Assembly (NCBI GenBank): GCA_037043455.1
Contig: JAWPHD010000003.1
Location: forward strand, 558,001 to 622,000
Length of the DNA stretch: 64,000 bases
Direction of reading: 5' to 3'
Source of the DNA: Cyrtodaria siliqua
Lineage: Eukaryota; Mollusca; Bivalvia; Adapedonta; Hiatellidae
Part shown: one piece after another, positions 1-11,876 of the stretch
Layout: each line of letters starts with the position of its first letter
How positions within the stretch are numbered: position 1 is the first letter of the stretch
Made by a program: the position numbers and the translations under genes
Notes under the pieces: model-generated
What the model was told of the DNA's origin: nothing
Database searches by the model: none
What the model saw: only the letters and a program-made list of their open reading frames with translations

Positions 1-335
1 TTGCAAAATTTACTGTGAGACCTTTTGAGATGTTCGGGTGACAGCAACAGTCTAAAAATGGCCCGGATGACTATGCATTCTGTGTAAAATTTGGCACTTC
101 TTGGATTGTTTTCAACAATAACGGAGTTTTTTATGTCAAATAACAGGTCTATTTATTCAATATTGCTATAATGCAAGCGTTATGAGGATGGAATTAGATG
201 CATATTCCATTTTACGCGTAACGCAAAACTATTACCTATAACTTGATATTGGTAACTAAAGAAAGTGTTGATTTCAGCGTAGTTTTTGTTATTGTCGATA
301 ACACTATCTGAATGTAATATTTGTCAAAACTTTTT
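1..335. other. Unassigned AT-rich sequence
   Basis: I see no coding relic, tRNA-like box, tandem repeat or inverted repeat here. The RT relic to the right begins at about 340. Confidence 0.5.
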
Positions 336-339
336 ATTA

Positions 340-1715
340 TAAGTCGGTATTGAATAAAAGTCGAGCAAGACAAGTACCACTTGTCGCAGATTTGTTTTTA
401 TATTCGTATGGAAGATATTTTATTTTGAATCTTTCACCGATACACAGGCAGATGTTATTGAAGCCTTTAATGACACCTCTCGGTATCTGGATGACATATT
501 GAACATTGACAACCCTTTCTTTCCAATTATGGTTCATAATATTTATCCTAAAGAATTTCAGCTTAACAAGGCTAATATTTCTGATAATAACGCTTCTTTT
601 CTTGATTTAGGTCTCTCTATTGAAAATGGTGAAATTATTAGCAAAATCTATGACAAGAGAGATAATTTTAATTTTGACATTGTTAATTATCCCCACTTAG
701 ATGGGAATGTTCCCCAAGCAACTTCTTATGGGGTCTATGTGTCTCAACTTATTCGTTTTTCTAGAGCTTGTACTCGAGTTGAGGAATATTCGTAATCTTT
801 GTATAACTAAAACGATACTCCATCAGGGTTACCGTTACCATAAACTTCGTAAAACCTTTGCAAACTTTTAGTATCGTAACCCTGATCTTCTTTTAAAATA
901 TAAAAGCAATTTAAGGACTCTTCTGCGACAAGGACTATCACAACCGTACTTCTATGGTGATGTGATTTACACTTCGTAAGGTTCTTGGTCATGATCACTT
1001 TCATACTATCTATGTTAAACTTGTTAAAAGGTTTATCAAAAGAGGTTATGACCCAATCATTTTGCAACGTACTGCATGCTTGGTGGTGGACCCTTTTACA
1101 GTTCGCCACTACGCTTTCCTCTTTAATTGTACGATGACCGGACAGGCTGTGGACCATATGATGACGCCTACCTAAAGCCCATTAGGACGGTGGCGTTTGA
1201 TATTTGTCCGTTTTCTTGTCTTGTCGTGCACTCAATGGTTTCTTCTCTTGTTGCTCTGGCTTCTGCCAAGTCATCGAGTACCTTCTTGTGACTTTCTAGG
1301 CTTTTTTTTTGTATTTATATATACACGAGCATCTATGTGTTTTACTTATATTGCCTTTTAACGCTGCCTTGTTGGTTAGATAATATTTCATGACAGGGAT
1401 TTCTTTATTTACACTGTCCCGTTAAATTCGGATGACAAAAGGGTAAGTGTGAGGTTTGGTGCACCCTCGAACCTGGTTTAATCCCCAAGTGGCCTTTTTG
1501 GCCACTGACCGTTCCAAGGCGGGAGCCCTATTGTCGGCCCTTTTGTGTTTGTGGTGTCGTTTGCATTGTTTGTTACTTTTGCCTTCTCGTTTGTCTGTTT
1601 GCGTGTTTTCTTTGTGTTTTGTGGTTGACTGTAGTCGTTGAATGCTATGTTCCCTGTCCGGTTTTTATATCTTTCTTTTTTTCTCAGAACGACGTTAATC
1701 AAAAACACACAAAAT
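340..1715 (+). mobile_element. Penelope-like RT element, decayed copy A
   Basis: This is the C-terminal half of a reverse transcriptase plus its 3' tail. The frame at 421-795 carries the RT motif C as RYLDD (about 469-483), then ASFLDL, then KIYDKRDNFNFD and DGNVPQATSYG, and ends at a stop. A piece reading LVADLFLYSYG lies just upstream (about 380) in another frame, so there is a frameshift near 410-420. After 795 the RT thumb-like region continues with further shifts and stops (YRYHKLRKTF, LRTLLRQGLSQP, ACLVVDPF). The 3' tail contains a GACCGTTCCAAGGCGG block (~1508) and ends near TTCCCTGTCCGG. The YxDD followed by FLDL order suits Penelope-like RTs, but I see no GIY-YIG domain, so the clade is uncertain. 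It is not functional. Confidence 0.8.
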
Positions 1716-2295
1716 TACAAGAAAAAGTAGTAGCAGTATGGGAAACTACTAACATAAAAGGGTGTGCTAGAAAATGTGTCGCTTTGGAACGATAATGTGG
1801 CAAAATGGTCACTCGGAGTTTAACCCAGGTTTTAGGGTACACCAACTTCACTAGTATCCTATTTTCATCCCAAAAAACGAGTATGAGAGTGGACAAACGG
1901 GACAGTGTAAATGAAGAAGTCCCTTCAGGTTATATCCCCTAGCAAACTAGGCAGGATTTCTAGGCACTAAAGGTATAACGCATACATCTAAATATAAACA
2001 CATACAGGTATATATGAACACATACAGGTATATCAGAATGTAAAAGCAATAGCTTACACGTCCATACAGTAATGACTCCATGACTTAACAGAAGCCAAAG
2101 AAATAAGAAAATAAACCGATAAGGCACGACGAAGACAAATAGACGTTATCATCCTTTTCATGATTTAGACAGACGTCATAATGCTGTCCACAATCTATCG
2201 GGGTCATCGCACAGTCAAAGATGAAAACATAGTGGTGAACTGTAAATGGGTTTGGGACTAAACATGCAGTGTAAAGTATCTGTTATGTTATGAAG
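1716..2295 (-). mobile_element. RT element copy B, 3' part, reversed
   Basis: The reverse complement matches the 3' third and tail of copies A and C in broken form. Landmarks are GGTTTTAGGGTACACC (~1829), GGGACAGTGTAAATGAAG (~1898) and the TAAACATGCAGT block (~2262) that corresponds to the antisense of the ACTGCATG motif. It abuts copy A tail to tail, so 340-2295 is an inverted pair of the same family. It is more diverged than copy A and has no open frame. Confidence 0.6.
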
Positions 2296-2849
2296 AATGG
2301 CGTTAAATTATGTAGACGAGATGACTTTTCAACGTCTATGTGAGGACATAGTATAACAATTAGATTGTATTTTGTGGTTATTACGACTGGCATGTATTAC
2401 CTGGACATGTGCATGATAATGGAAAACCATAAACTGTAAATGTTTAAAGAGGTAAACCACTACAAAGAGGATCAAAATTGGCATTTCAACACAGGGGATC
2501 TACTAATAAAAATGCATTTTCAATGCGAAACTATCTTAAACCTTGTGAATGGGCGACATGTTTAACTGTATGTCTGATACTTATTGTGAGGCGCATAATT
2601 GGATAGAAAATGCATTGACACATTGTTATAGGGAGTATTGAAGATTACGCTATGAACATCGCGTATTCAGTAAGTGGGCTATCAGACACCGTCGAAGTTT
2701 TTGCCCTAATATGATTTATATTTTGTAAAATTAAGTAGGTAAACAGGTTATCGCATATTTTCAGGAAAGAAATTTTTTAAACGTGTTTTATTGTCGAAAT
2801 ATCCGTTATAAAATCCCGCTAATATAATAGTCTAGTAATTATATGTTTT
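2296..2849. other. Unassigned sequence
   Basis: AT-rich with short frames only. No repeat match within the window was noticed. Confidence 0.45.
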
Positions 2850-3775
2850 AAGGTCAAACTAACTCCAACAGAAAGTATTTTAGGATTTCTAGAATCACTG
2901 ACATGTAATGAGTATCAGAAAAAAATCCGCAAGATAAAGATGGTGGGAAATGCTAAATTTTGGGGTAAAAGTTGCGTTTTTAAGAGAAAATCTCCGGAAA
3001 CTGGAATAATTTTATAAAAAATAATTTGAGCAGATTAGAATTTTCTAACAGTGCGGAAATGCTCTTCCAAATACATCTCCATGTAAATCACGCTTTTATA
3101 GATGGATATTGGGTTAATAATATGAGATTTTGGGGCAAAACTTGGAAAAAATGAATAAAATCGTTGATTTCTGTAATACAACGGGTGTTGCTAGGCTATA
3201 AATTAAAAAAACTAAATGAGTTGTAAAAACTTAGTTTCTTACTGTATTGCACAGCGAAAGGTACAGAGATGTGCCAGAAAAAAATCCTTTAGCATACGAC
3301 GATATAAATTACTTTATTGTTGGGTCTAAAAATGTGTTTTTCATAAAAAAATCGCTAAAAAGAGGAATCATTTTGTAATAAGATGTTTGAACATAAACCT
3401 ATCTAATGGAAGTGATAAAATGGTGCACAATTATATATACAAATGCTTCATTGTATCGTAAGTTAATGTGAAAAAAGAGTATGATAATGGACCTTTTGAA
3501 ACGGCCGAGCACGACACATATGAAAGTTCACATTGTGAGCTTTTGGGGCAAAATGTTGAAAAAATTAATAAAATCGTTGATTTCTGTAATATAGTCGTAG
3601 TACAGGCCTTAAAGCTAAAGAAGTAGGGAAATGAATTATAAAATGATAATCTATAATGGTTTTCCATAGAGCAAGATGCAAGGATGTGCACCAAAAAAGT
3701 CATCAGGCGTATACTGTTGAAAAATGCATTATGTTCGGGTGGCAAAATGTTTTTTCATAATAAAATTGTTGTAAA
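2850..3775 (-). repeat. S350 degenerate satellite, left block
   Basis: About two and a half diverged units of a ~350-365 bp repeat. Each has a TTTTGGGGCAAAA-like block, a TGAATAAAATCGTTGATTTC block and an AGGAATCATTTTG-like block (for example ~2955, 3320 and 3745 for the first). Positions 2858-3440 match the reverse complement of 8090-8680 closely, including AGAAAATCTCCGGAAACTGG. The block is interrupted by a fragment of repeat R1 at 3471-3523. Confidence 0.7.
3471..3523 (+). mobile_element. R1 repeat, 52-bp end fragment
   Basis: Carries AGAGTATGATAATGGACC and ACGGCCGAGCACGACACAT, identical or nearly so to the start of the R1 copies at 46.9, 49.5 and 54.7 kb. It sits exactly where the inverted satellite arm at 6.98 kb carries an RT insertion instead. 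Confidence 0.7.
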
Positions 3776-3776
3776 C

Positions 3777-4249
3777 AGGAATCATTGTTTAGATGTATTT
3801 TGAATATACATAATCTACTTGAAGTGATATTATCCTATATATGCATATATCCAAATGTTTTATACTATCAGAAATTTAATTAGATGCTCAATTGTAAGGT
3901 CTGTTGCAAACAAAAGGTCCGTTGAATAAATATCTAGTTACAATGGTTACGACCATGGATCATGTTTACATCATTCGGACATTTTATCTATAAAATAATG
4001 AAGGAAACTCATGATGTAATTACATACAGGAATCATTGTTTAGATGTATTTTGAATAGACATAATCTACTTGAAGTGATATTATCCTATATATGTATATA
4101 TCCAAATATTTTATAGTGTTAAATGCTCAATTATAAGGTCTGTAGCAAACAAAAGGTCCGTTGAATAAATGTCTAGTTACAATGGTTACGACTATGGATC
4201 ATGTTTACATAAAATAATGAAGGAAAAACATGATGTAATTACATACATA
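3777..4249. repeat. Tandem direct duplication (~250 and ~220 bp)
   Basis: Two adjacent direct copies, 3777-4027 and 4028-4249. Both contain AGGAATCATTGTTTAGATG, TTATCCTATATATG, AACAAAAGGTCCGTTGAATA, ATGGTTACGAC and GATGTAATTACATAC. The second copy lacks about 30 bp around the 'cattcggacattttatct' stretch of the first. The start resembles the end of an S350 unit, so this is probably a local expansion of that satellite. Confidence 0.85.
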
Positions 4250-6899
4250 TGTATTTATAACCTTTTGATACACATATTGTATACACTTTTATCTTTAGGT
4301 GTGATAATTACATTTTAATGAAAAAGATCACTGGAAACTGTATGATATGTTTTAAAAACACGTTCAAAGTAACTGTATGAAATTCAATTTTGAAATTTTG
4401 CGCAATACTCATGTCGAAGTTGTAGGAGCTTTTGTTCATATCACCAAAATTATTGCTTGTTATGTAAGAAAAGAGTGATCAAATAACTAAACATTTAATT
4501 TAAATGAATCTCAGTTTCTATAGAATTCATAGAGCTTACATTTTGGCACTGCATACATGAGATTCCATGCTTTCTACAAAAACCTGTTACACATTCGATG
4601 CTATAAATGTACAATGATTACATTGTTTTGGTTGTTCATAATGTAAATAACCTTTCATTAACATGCAATGCCCACACTTCCGAGAAGCAATTATTTGTTG
4701 AAAACACCAAGGTATATATGTTATTTAAAGACTAGTGTGTTACTAGTGGGATAATCCATAGATATAGCTAACTATCAGACATCCCTTGTACGAAAATGTT
4801 TGGTACAACCTTTGCACAACTTGTGTTTTCAGCTGTAGCACTAATATTACTACACTTGTAAAACATGCATATCCATCACTATTATTATTTTTCCAGAATA
4901 ACTTTGTACGTTAATATAAACTTTGTGTTTTGGACTAAACGCCTCGCACTCTATAAAAAGCTATATACATGTATTTACATATGTATACAAGCTTGGTTAC
5001 AAACAAGAGGCCTCGCTAACCCATTGTATATGACCATGGCTTTGAAGCCACAGGCCTCTGCCCCAAATGGTTCGCTCCCGAGGTATGATGGGAAACTTCA
5101 TCCTACATCTCAAATACTCTGCCATGCATGGGTTTGCTCCTTTGCGGAGGCATGTCTGTTGGGAACCTTCAACCTTCATGGCATCTCCATCTGAAATTGC
5201 ATTCCCAATATAACCTAATATGAGTGTTAACCCCATTTTATTCGGGGGTTACAAATACAAATAGCATCTGTCACGTGCAAATTATTGATACACTCAATTA
5301 CTGTTCTACTCAATTGAAAATGTTATGTTTTACGCATAACAAAACAGTTCATAGCATATCACAGGGGTTAGGACATTTAATTGTTCCAACATGCATCCTT
5401 TTATCCATTACAAAAAAGTATAACTATATTTTACTCTAGACATCCAATATCCCTGTCAATTACAAAAAGTATCAATGTTTGAGTATACTTGTTTTCAACA
5501 TGTCCGCAATGTGAGTATCTAATTCAATCTGGAAATAATGAAACTGGTCGAGTACATATATAAGGTAACATTGCATAACTCCCAAAATATTGTTTATACT
5601 GCTCAAATGACTTTTGAAAATAGGTTCATGTATATGTTGCATTTTTTTCACCCAAATCATAAAGCCTCGTATGTGTGTGGACTTATTTCTGACACAGTAG
5701 TGCACATGCGCAACACTTATCATGCGCCAAACTGATACAAGAAAATGATCTTTCTACACTTTTTTAGTTTATAACCAAGTACTTTGTGTATGAAAAGGTT
5801 GATTCTATGCAATTGTTAAGCAAGTCGTTGAGCATTCTTCTTAATTTCAAATACAATGAAAAATTTTGATATAATTATGTACATTGAATAGTGAAACAAA
5901 TTCTGACATCATTGTATTACCGTTAGAAATGATCTCTTAGCATTCGCAACAGCTCGATAAATTCCATAGAATCATATTTCGAATTTATGTAGAGGGAATC
6001 TATACTGGCTATGTCATACAAATATGGCGGCGCCCTAGACCCCAGCAGATTCCCTCCAAAAGCCATTAAAAGTCAAACCCAAAATTATATTATATATATT
6101 TTATTTACATGGAATCGCTGATTTAACCTTCATCTTTATTGTAGTAACAAACATGCAAACAAACATGCAATGCAGATCTTACATTTTACACGTTTTACAC
6201 GTGTGGCTAACGACCATACTGTTTAGAATACAGCAACAGTGAACTATTTTCTGTCCCGTTGACTTCCGGATAACACAATGTTACAATTTACATCGAAACA
6301 CATAGGACTGGTGTGATTCCAAATGTAGACCGAGTATTTTTTACAAATATCTTTTAGGTCATACATACTTCATTATTAAAGCCCAGTAATTTGATTGTAT
6401 CACAAAAACATTGGTGTTTTTTCTCCATTTCTGTTCCACGTTTTGAGCCTGACCTCGCAATTTGAGCATCTTATCACTTATAGTTCTGATATTATCAAAC
6501 ATATGTAATGTACTCTTTATACACCATTTTTTCAATTCAATTGTATTTGTTGAAATACTTATTTGTTATTCTGTTTCAGTGATTTTTGATGAATGACAAT
6601 TGTTTTAATTTAATTAGCGTCTTATCGATCTATGATTCCGTGTTTCACATAAAGAAGGTTTCCTCTCTTTAAAATGAATATAATATTCTGTATTTTCAAG
6701 TCAAAATAAAATACCTTCCATCATTTTTCTTAAAAGCATTTGTAGCAAACAATTAAGAGTGTAAATATTGAATGAACAATATATATATATTAGATAGTTA
6801 AAAAACATGTTTATAAACTTTTTTATAGCAATAAATTTAATAATTTGACTTAAGAGCAAAATCGTCGTAAGATGTTCCATAAAATGGGCCATTGTACTA
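4250..6899. other. Unassigned stretch with one short hairpin
   Basis: No recognisable gene. A somewhat GC-richer patch at 5000-5236 holds short open frames on both strands that I do not recognise. At 5990-6057 a 10-bp perfect pair GAGGGAATCT / AGATTCCCTC brackets a ~45-nt loop containing ATGGCGGCGCC. The rest is AT-rich without visible repeats; S350 sequence begins at about 6900. Confidence 0.5.
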
Positions 6900-8690
6900 C
6901 GAATGTATTACAGAAATCAACGATTTTATTCATTTTCTTTCAACATTTTGCCCCAAAATCTCACAATGTGAACTTTTCATTTAGATTTCTCGATGGAAAA
7001 TGGTGAAATAATTAGCAAAATCTATGACAAGAGAGATGATTTTAATTTTGACATTGTTAATTACCCTCACTTGGATGGGGATGTTCCCCGAGCAACTTCT
7101 TATGGGTTGTATGTGTCTCAGCTTATTCGTTTTTCAAGAGCATGTACTCGAGTTGAGGACTTTAATATTCGTAATCTTTGTATAACTAAAAAGCTACTCA
7201 ATCAGGATTACCGTTACCATAAACTTCATAAAACCTTTGCAAAGTTTTATTATCGTAACCCTGATCTTCTTTCCAAATATAAAAGTAATTTAAGGACTCT
7301 TCTGCGACAAGGACTATCACAACCTGACTTCTATGGTGATGTGATTTATAAACTTCGTAAGATTCTTGGTCATGATCACTTTCATACTTTCTTTGTTAAA
7401 CTTGTTAAAAAGTTATCAAAAGAGGTTATGACCCTATCATTTTGCAACGTACTGCATGCTTGGTGGTGGACCCTTTTACAGTTCGCCACTATGCTTTCCT
7501 CTTTAATTGTACGATGACCGGACAGGCTGTGGACCCTATGATGAAGTCTACCTAAAGCCCATTGGGACGGTGGCGTTTGATGTTTGTCTATGATCCTTCT
7601 TGTCGTGCCCTTAATGGTTTATTTTCTTATTGCTCTGGCTTCTGCCAAGTCATTGAGTACCTTCATTGTGTCTTTCTAGGCTATTGTTTTTTTTGTATTA
7701 TATTTACACGAGCATATTTGTGTTTTACTTATATTGCCTATTGATGCTGCCTTGTTGGTTAGGGATTAGATCATGGCGGGGATTTCTTTATTTACACGGT
7801 CCTGCTTTAATGGGATGACAGTAGGGTAAGTGTGAGGGTTGGTGCACCCCTAGAACCGGTTTAACCCCCCAGTGGCCTACTTTGCCACTGACCGTTCCAA
7901 GGCGGTAGCCCTATTGTCAACCGTTTTGTGTTTGTGATGTCGTTTACTTTTATTATTACTTTTGCCTTCTTGTTTGTCTGTTTGCATGTTTGTTTCTGTG
8001 TTTTGTGGTTGACTGTCCTCCTTGAATGTTGCTTTCCCTGCCCGATCTTTTTATATTTTTTTTCACATTAACATAAGATATAGTGAAATATTTGTATATA
8101 TAATTGTGCACCATTTTATCACTTCCATTAGATTAGTTTATGTTCAAACACCTTATTACAAAATGATTCCTGTTTTCATCAATTTTTTTTATGAAAAACA
8201 CATTTTAGACCCAAAAATAAAGTATTTCAGATCGATGTATTCAAAGGACTTTTTTTTAGGACATCTCTGTACCTTTCTCTGTGCAAAACAGTAAGACACT
8301 AATTGTTTATAGCTCATTTAGTGTTTTTTTCATTTATAGCCTATTAACACCAAATGTATTACAGAAATCAACGATTTTATTCATTTTTTCCAAGTTTTGC
8401 CCCAAAATCTCATTAACCTCGTATCCATCTATAAAACTTTGATTTACGTAGAGATGCATTTGGAAGAGCATTTCCGCACTATTAAATTATTCTTATTTGC
8501 TGAAATGATTTTTTATAAAATTATTCCAGTTTCCGGAGATTTTCTCTTAAAAATGCAACTTTTACCCCAAATTTAGCATTTCCCATCATCTTTATCTTGA
8601 GGAGTTTTTTCTGAAACTCATTACATGTCAGTGATTCTAAAAATCCTAAAATACTTTCTGTTGGAATTTGTTTGACCTTGACTCTAATTT
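6900..8690 (+). repeat. S350 satellite, right block, split by RT copy C
   Basis: Two pieces, 6900-6978 and 8061-8690, are the inverted counterpart of 3600-2858. ACAGAAATCAACGATTTTAT occurs in both pieces. At 8061 the text TTTTTTCACATTAACAT resumes the arm that in the left block reads TTAATGTGAAAAAA. An RT fragment (6979-8060) is inserted between the pieces. Confidence 0.75.
6979..8060 (+). mobile_element. Penelope-like RT element copy C
   Basis: The best-preserved copy. The open frame 6993-7517 reads MENGEIISKIYDKRDD, FDIVNYPHLDGDVPRATSYG, then SQLIRFSRACTRVEDFN, YRYHKLHKTFAKFYYRNP and YGDVIYKLRKILG. A one-base loss near 7412 throws the frame; the true frame continues in another phase as LQRTACLVVDPFTVRHY (about 7444-7490) to about 7551. 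Motif C and everything N-terminal are missing, so it is 5' truncated just after FLDL. The 3' tail includes GACCGTTCCAAGGCGG (~7889) and ends in GCCCGATCTTTTTATATTTT. It lies within S350 satellite. Confidence 0.85.
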
Positions 8691-8744
8691 TCGGCTATAA
8701 TTACTGGCCTATAAGCTTTCCCATCGCTTAATGAAATTAAGGCG

Positions 8745-8945
8745 ATACCACATTATGCCACGTAATGCTACCAGTCTACGATAATATAGAAGCAAGTTAT
8801 GCGACACCACAAACATAAAAGGTTTTAAAAAGGGGTTTATGTGTAACGGTCAGTGACAAAAGGACCTCTGGGGTAGTATGCGTAGTAAACCAGGTTTTAG
8901 GGTACACCAAATCTTACTCGTAAGGTAGTCAGTGTATGATGACAT
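8745..8945 (-). mobile_element. RT element 3' tail fragment, reversed
   Basis: The reverse complement carries the GGTTTTAGGGTACACC-type block (~8902) and the block preceding it in the tails of copies A and C. It is a diverged tail-only relic next to the satellite block. Confidence 0.5.
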
Positions 8946-9575
8946 CTTCATGACATATAGCTTTATTAGGGTTACAATGGGCTAGAAATTATTTCTGATA
9001 TAACAATTTACCATTTGTCTATTAATGAGTATTCTCCCCCCTTTCATTTTCCTGTTAAAATAATAGTTAGGCTAGATTAACATAAATAATATTTTGGAAG
9101 TTGTTTTAATTCCTAGCTGAAGATTGACTCTTACAGGAATGGTTATTGTTTCTGTTCAGGTATCTTCTTTCATTCCAGAGAATGTGTCGCACTATTTTAT
9201 TGGCAGCTATCCTAAAATACAATTTACAGGAGTGTGTATTTTTATGACATGAGCAATTCAAGCAGTTAATTATTTGTTTTGTTTGAAACAGATTCTTGCT
9301 CAAAGGCTTGTAGTAATGAGTCTTTAATTGCCAACTGAAGAGGATTCCATCAATTACGATTTTCAACAGAAATTTGCCATTATAAATAGCCTAGAGAAAT
9401 GAAAATGTCGTTCATTATGTCACTACAACAACACTGTATGCGCTGACATCAGAATGTTTTAGTACACATTGGTTGCAGTGTATTATTTTGATTTATTATA
9501 CAGCGCATAGCAATCAGTCTTTGATTACGGACCAAGCTCTAAAATGCACCGTTGTAAAAGTAGATATAAAAGTCG
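8946..9575. other. Unassigned sequence
   Basis: AT-rich; a minus-strand frame of about 86 codons at 9106-9366 is not recognised and has no supporting context. Confidence 0.45.
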
Positions 9576-9635
9576 AACAGGAAATGTAGCATTCAAGGAC
9601 CACAGTCAACCACAAACACGCACATATAACTTGGG
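9576..9635 (-). mobile_element. RT element 3' terminus, reversed
   Basis: Contains the reverse complement of the family 3' end: AAGTCGAACAGGAAATG, then GCATTCAAGGACCACAGTCA and ACCACAAACACGCACA. Only the last ~60 bp of the element are present. Confidence 0.7.
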
Positions 9636-10190
9636 TTATATTAATAAGTTTCATTTGGGCAATTGAAACATTTATAGGAAAACAAAGAGCCAAATACACA
9701 TGCTCGGTATTTTTATAAGCCAATGACATTGTGTATTCGAGATGTTTGGTTTTATATGGCTGACTTATTCGTAAGTTCTTTCTATAAATTATTTCGAAGT
9801 AAAAATGACTGGCACCGTATTGTTCTTCAGCCACTGTATTACTACTCCGGAAAATAATACCATCTATAAAACATACTACTATATAGAATATGGAAAATAA
9901 AAAATGTTGATTGGACACGATAGTTTAGGCATTAGTCTTTAGTAAACAATAAAGTCTGTGTCCTCATGTTGTAATGATGATTATCTATATAACTTATCAT
10001 ATGTAAAACCTGTTTATACCAAACAGCCACTATTTAAATATATATAAATCTTTATAATAAGAAAAAATATGAAATAAATCAAGGTATTCGTTCTAATTGT
10101 ATTGCTAAATTGGCTAAATATTTACTGAATAAATAATGATTGCCACGTGTCACTTTAAATATATTTACATGTTCCAACTTCAGTCTTAAA
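9636..10190. other. Unassigned sequence
   Basis: AT-rich, no visible repeat or coding relic. Confidence 0.45.
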
Positions 10191-10262
10191 ATAAATATTA
10201 CTACGACTACGATTACTACTACTACTACTACTACTACTACTACAGCAACATCAGCAGCAGCA
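10191..10262. repeat. (ACT)n / (CAG)n compound microsatellite
   Basis: About ten consecutive ACT/TAC triplets followed by short CAG-type triplets. The threonine-rich open frame across it is a reading of the microsatellite. Confidence 0.9.
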
Positions 10263-11203
10263 ACAGGAGCATTATATAAAATGTTTTTGAAAACATTTCC
10301 TAGTTGTCAGTTAAGTACAGTTCTTGACATTTGTCCTACTGACAAACACAATGGCTGTGGGTTGTTGTTGTTGTTTAGTCAAACTCACTACATGTATAAC
10401 GTATCAAGTTTGTATGTCATATACACTCAGTACATTTGAAAACGCTAAAGTTGGTATGTTTTGAATTTCTAGAGATGTTAAAGATGTTACATTTAACGTG
10501 TTTTAACTGAAAGATGTAGAGCAAATATTATGCAACTGTTTATCTCCATTTATTAAACTTTGGGAAAAAGAAATAAAATACCATCTTGATTTGAACAAGA
10601 AACCAGCGGACTGAATAATCGAAAATCAATTTTTTTTTGAATGTACTGAGTATAGTATATAATTCATGAAACAAATGCCGGGGAAATATTTTTCATGATC
10701 AGGTCACAGTAATCTAGACTTAGACCTAAATATTAAATCAGTTGGGGTCGTTGTGGCACCATGGATAGTATTTGTATAAATGGTCAAGTGTGTAGGTATA
10801 ATAGTATACTTTAGACGACACTTAAAAGTATCCCAATTTTAAATTCTAAAGAAACATTTATTTTTCATCATAATTTTCATATATTTTGAACACGTTCTTT
10901 ATATAGCGGTGACTTAATAAAATTCGATCAAATTAATTGTTTATTTTCAATTATATTTCAAATTGATGAAATTGTTAAATATTTATTGATGAGTTTTCAT
11001 ACGATTTTTGTCAAAGTTGTGCTTTCCATTTGAATGATATGAATTAAAATGTAACTGGGGTAGTTATACGTGTCTTCTAGTGTATACAATACAACACGGA
11101 CAGCGTTTTCCATAATTCGGACCTTTACATTTGACCTTCTAATAACAGGAATCATTGTATAATCATGGGTACCATTTTCGTAATGTTTGTAGGTTAAAAA
11201 CAA
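10263..11203. other. Unassigned sequence
   Basis: AT-rich with no recognisable feature up to the RT tail at 11204. Confidence 0.45.
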
Positions 11204-11228
11204 TCTGCATTTCCTGTTCGACTTTTAT
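11204..11228 (+). mobile_element. RT element 3' terminus, split by the long-TIR element
   Basis: Reads CTGCATTTCCTGTTCGACTT then TTAT, matching the tail at about 45804-45827. The paralogous tail continues TTATACTTTT. Here that continuation (TTTATACTATTTT) is found only at 15970, on the far side of the long-TIR element. Confidence 0.8.
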
Positions 11229-11812
11229 CAAGGTGGGGGATCACGTGGTTTCAAATGACGTCATCGATGGAAAAACAACCCGCTTCGAAGTAAGATTTTC
11301 TTTATATTTTCCTTATTACTTCACGCATTTTCATGTAATATAGCCTAAAGTATCCGGAATTTTCTGCACTTTATTCCGTAACTTTGATTGTAGATGAATG
11401 TTCCACAGATTTTTTGTTTAACCCGCCACCAATTCCGAAATGTAGTTTTTCGAGTCGGTCTCGTACACTGGAATGAAGAGGTTTTCATGATATTCGTGAT
11501 AAAATGTACTCATTTGCATCAGTTCTAGTCCCGCAACTTTGCTTTACAACCAAAAAAGTTATAACTACCACAATTTAAAAGTTACATGTACTACAGTGAA
11601 AATAATTATGGAATTTCGAAAATGATCTCGAACACTGGCAGCGTGAAAAGAGATCTCGTGCACTTGTATTTTTATACTTGTTATATTCGCTCACGAGTTT
11701 TGTAATGCTAGGAGGTTTATTGTGTGTATGCGATGTACTTATGAATTTTGGTCATTTGTAGGTGCCAGTGAAGTTTCTATATAGCTACCAACACAATACG
11801 GGTAACATTTTG
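11229..11812 (+). repeat. Left terminal inverted repeat (~580 bp)
   Basis: Pairs with 15428-15969 with scattered mismatches and a few indels. Shared blocks include ACCCGCTTCGAAGTAAG, TTACTTCACGCATTTTCATG, TTCTGCACTTTATTCCGTAA and CTCGAACACTGGC. The first 35 bp hold CACGTG (11242-11247) and TGACGTCA (11256-11263). Similarity fades after the GGTGCCAGTG and TACCAACA blocks. Confidence 0.85.
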
Positions 11813-11876
11813 GGTAAGGTTTTCCTCAGTATTTTACTTATTACAGCAGATAGATAGGATGATTATATGTAATGTA

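Noticed and set aside
5000..5236. Candidate gene in overlapping frames on both strands
   Set aside because: No recognisable domain, no splice context, and both strands are open at similar length.
2850..8690. One 5.8-kb transposon bounded by the inverted S350 arms
   Set aside because: The outer ends share AAGGTCAAAC but lack a target duplication, and the arms are satellite units found elsewhere.
10140..10439. 99-codon threonine-rich frame
   Set aside because: Most of it is the (ACT)n microsatellite and it lacks an ATG start.
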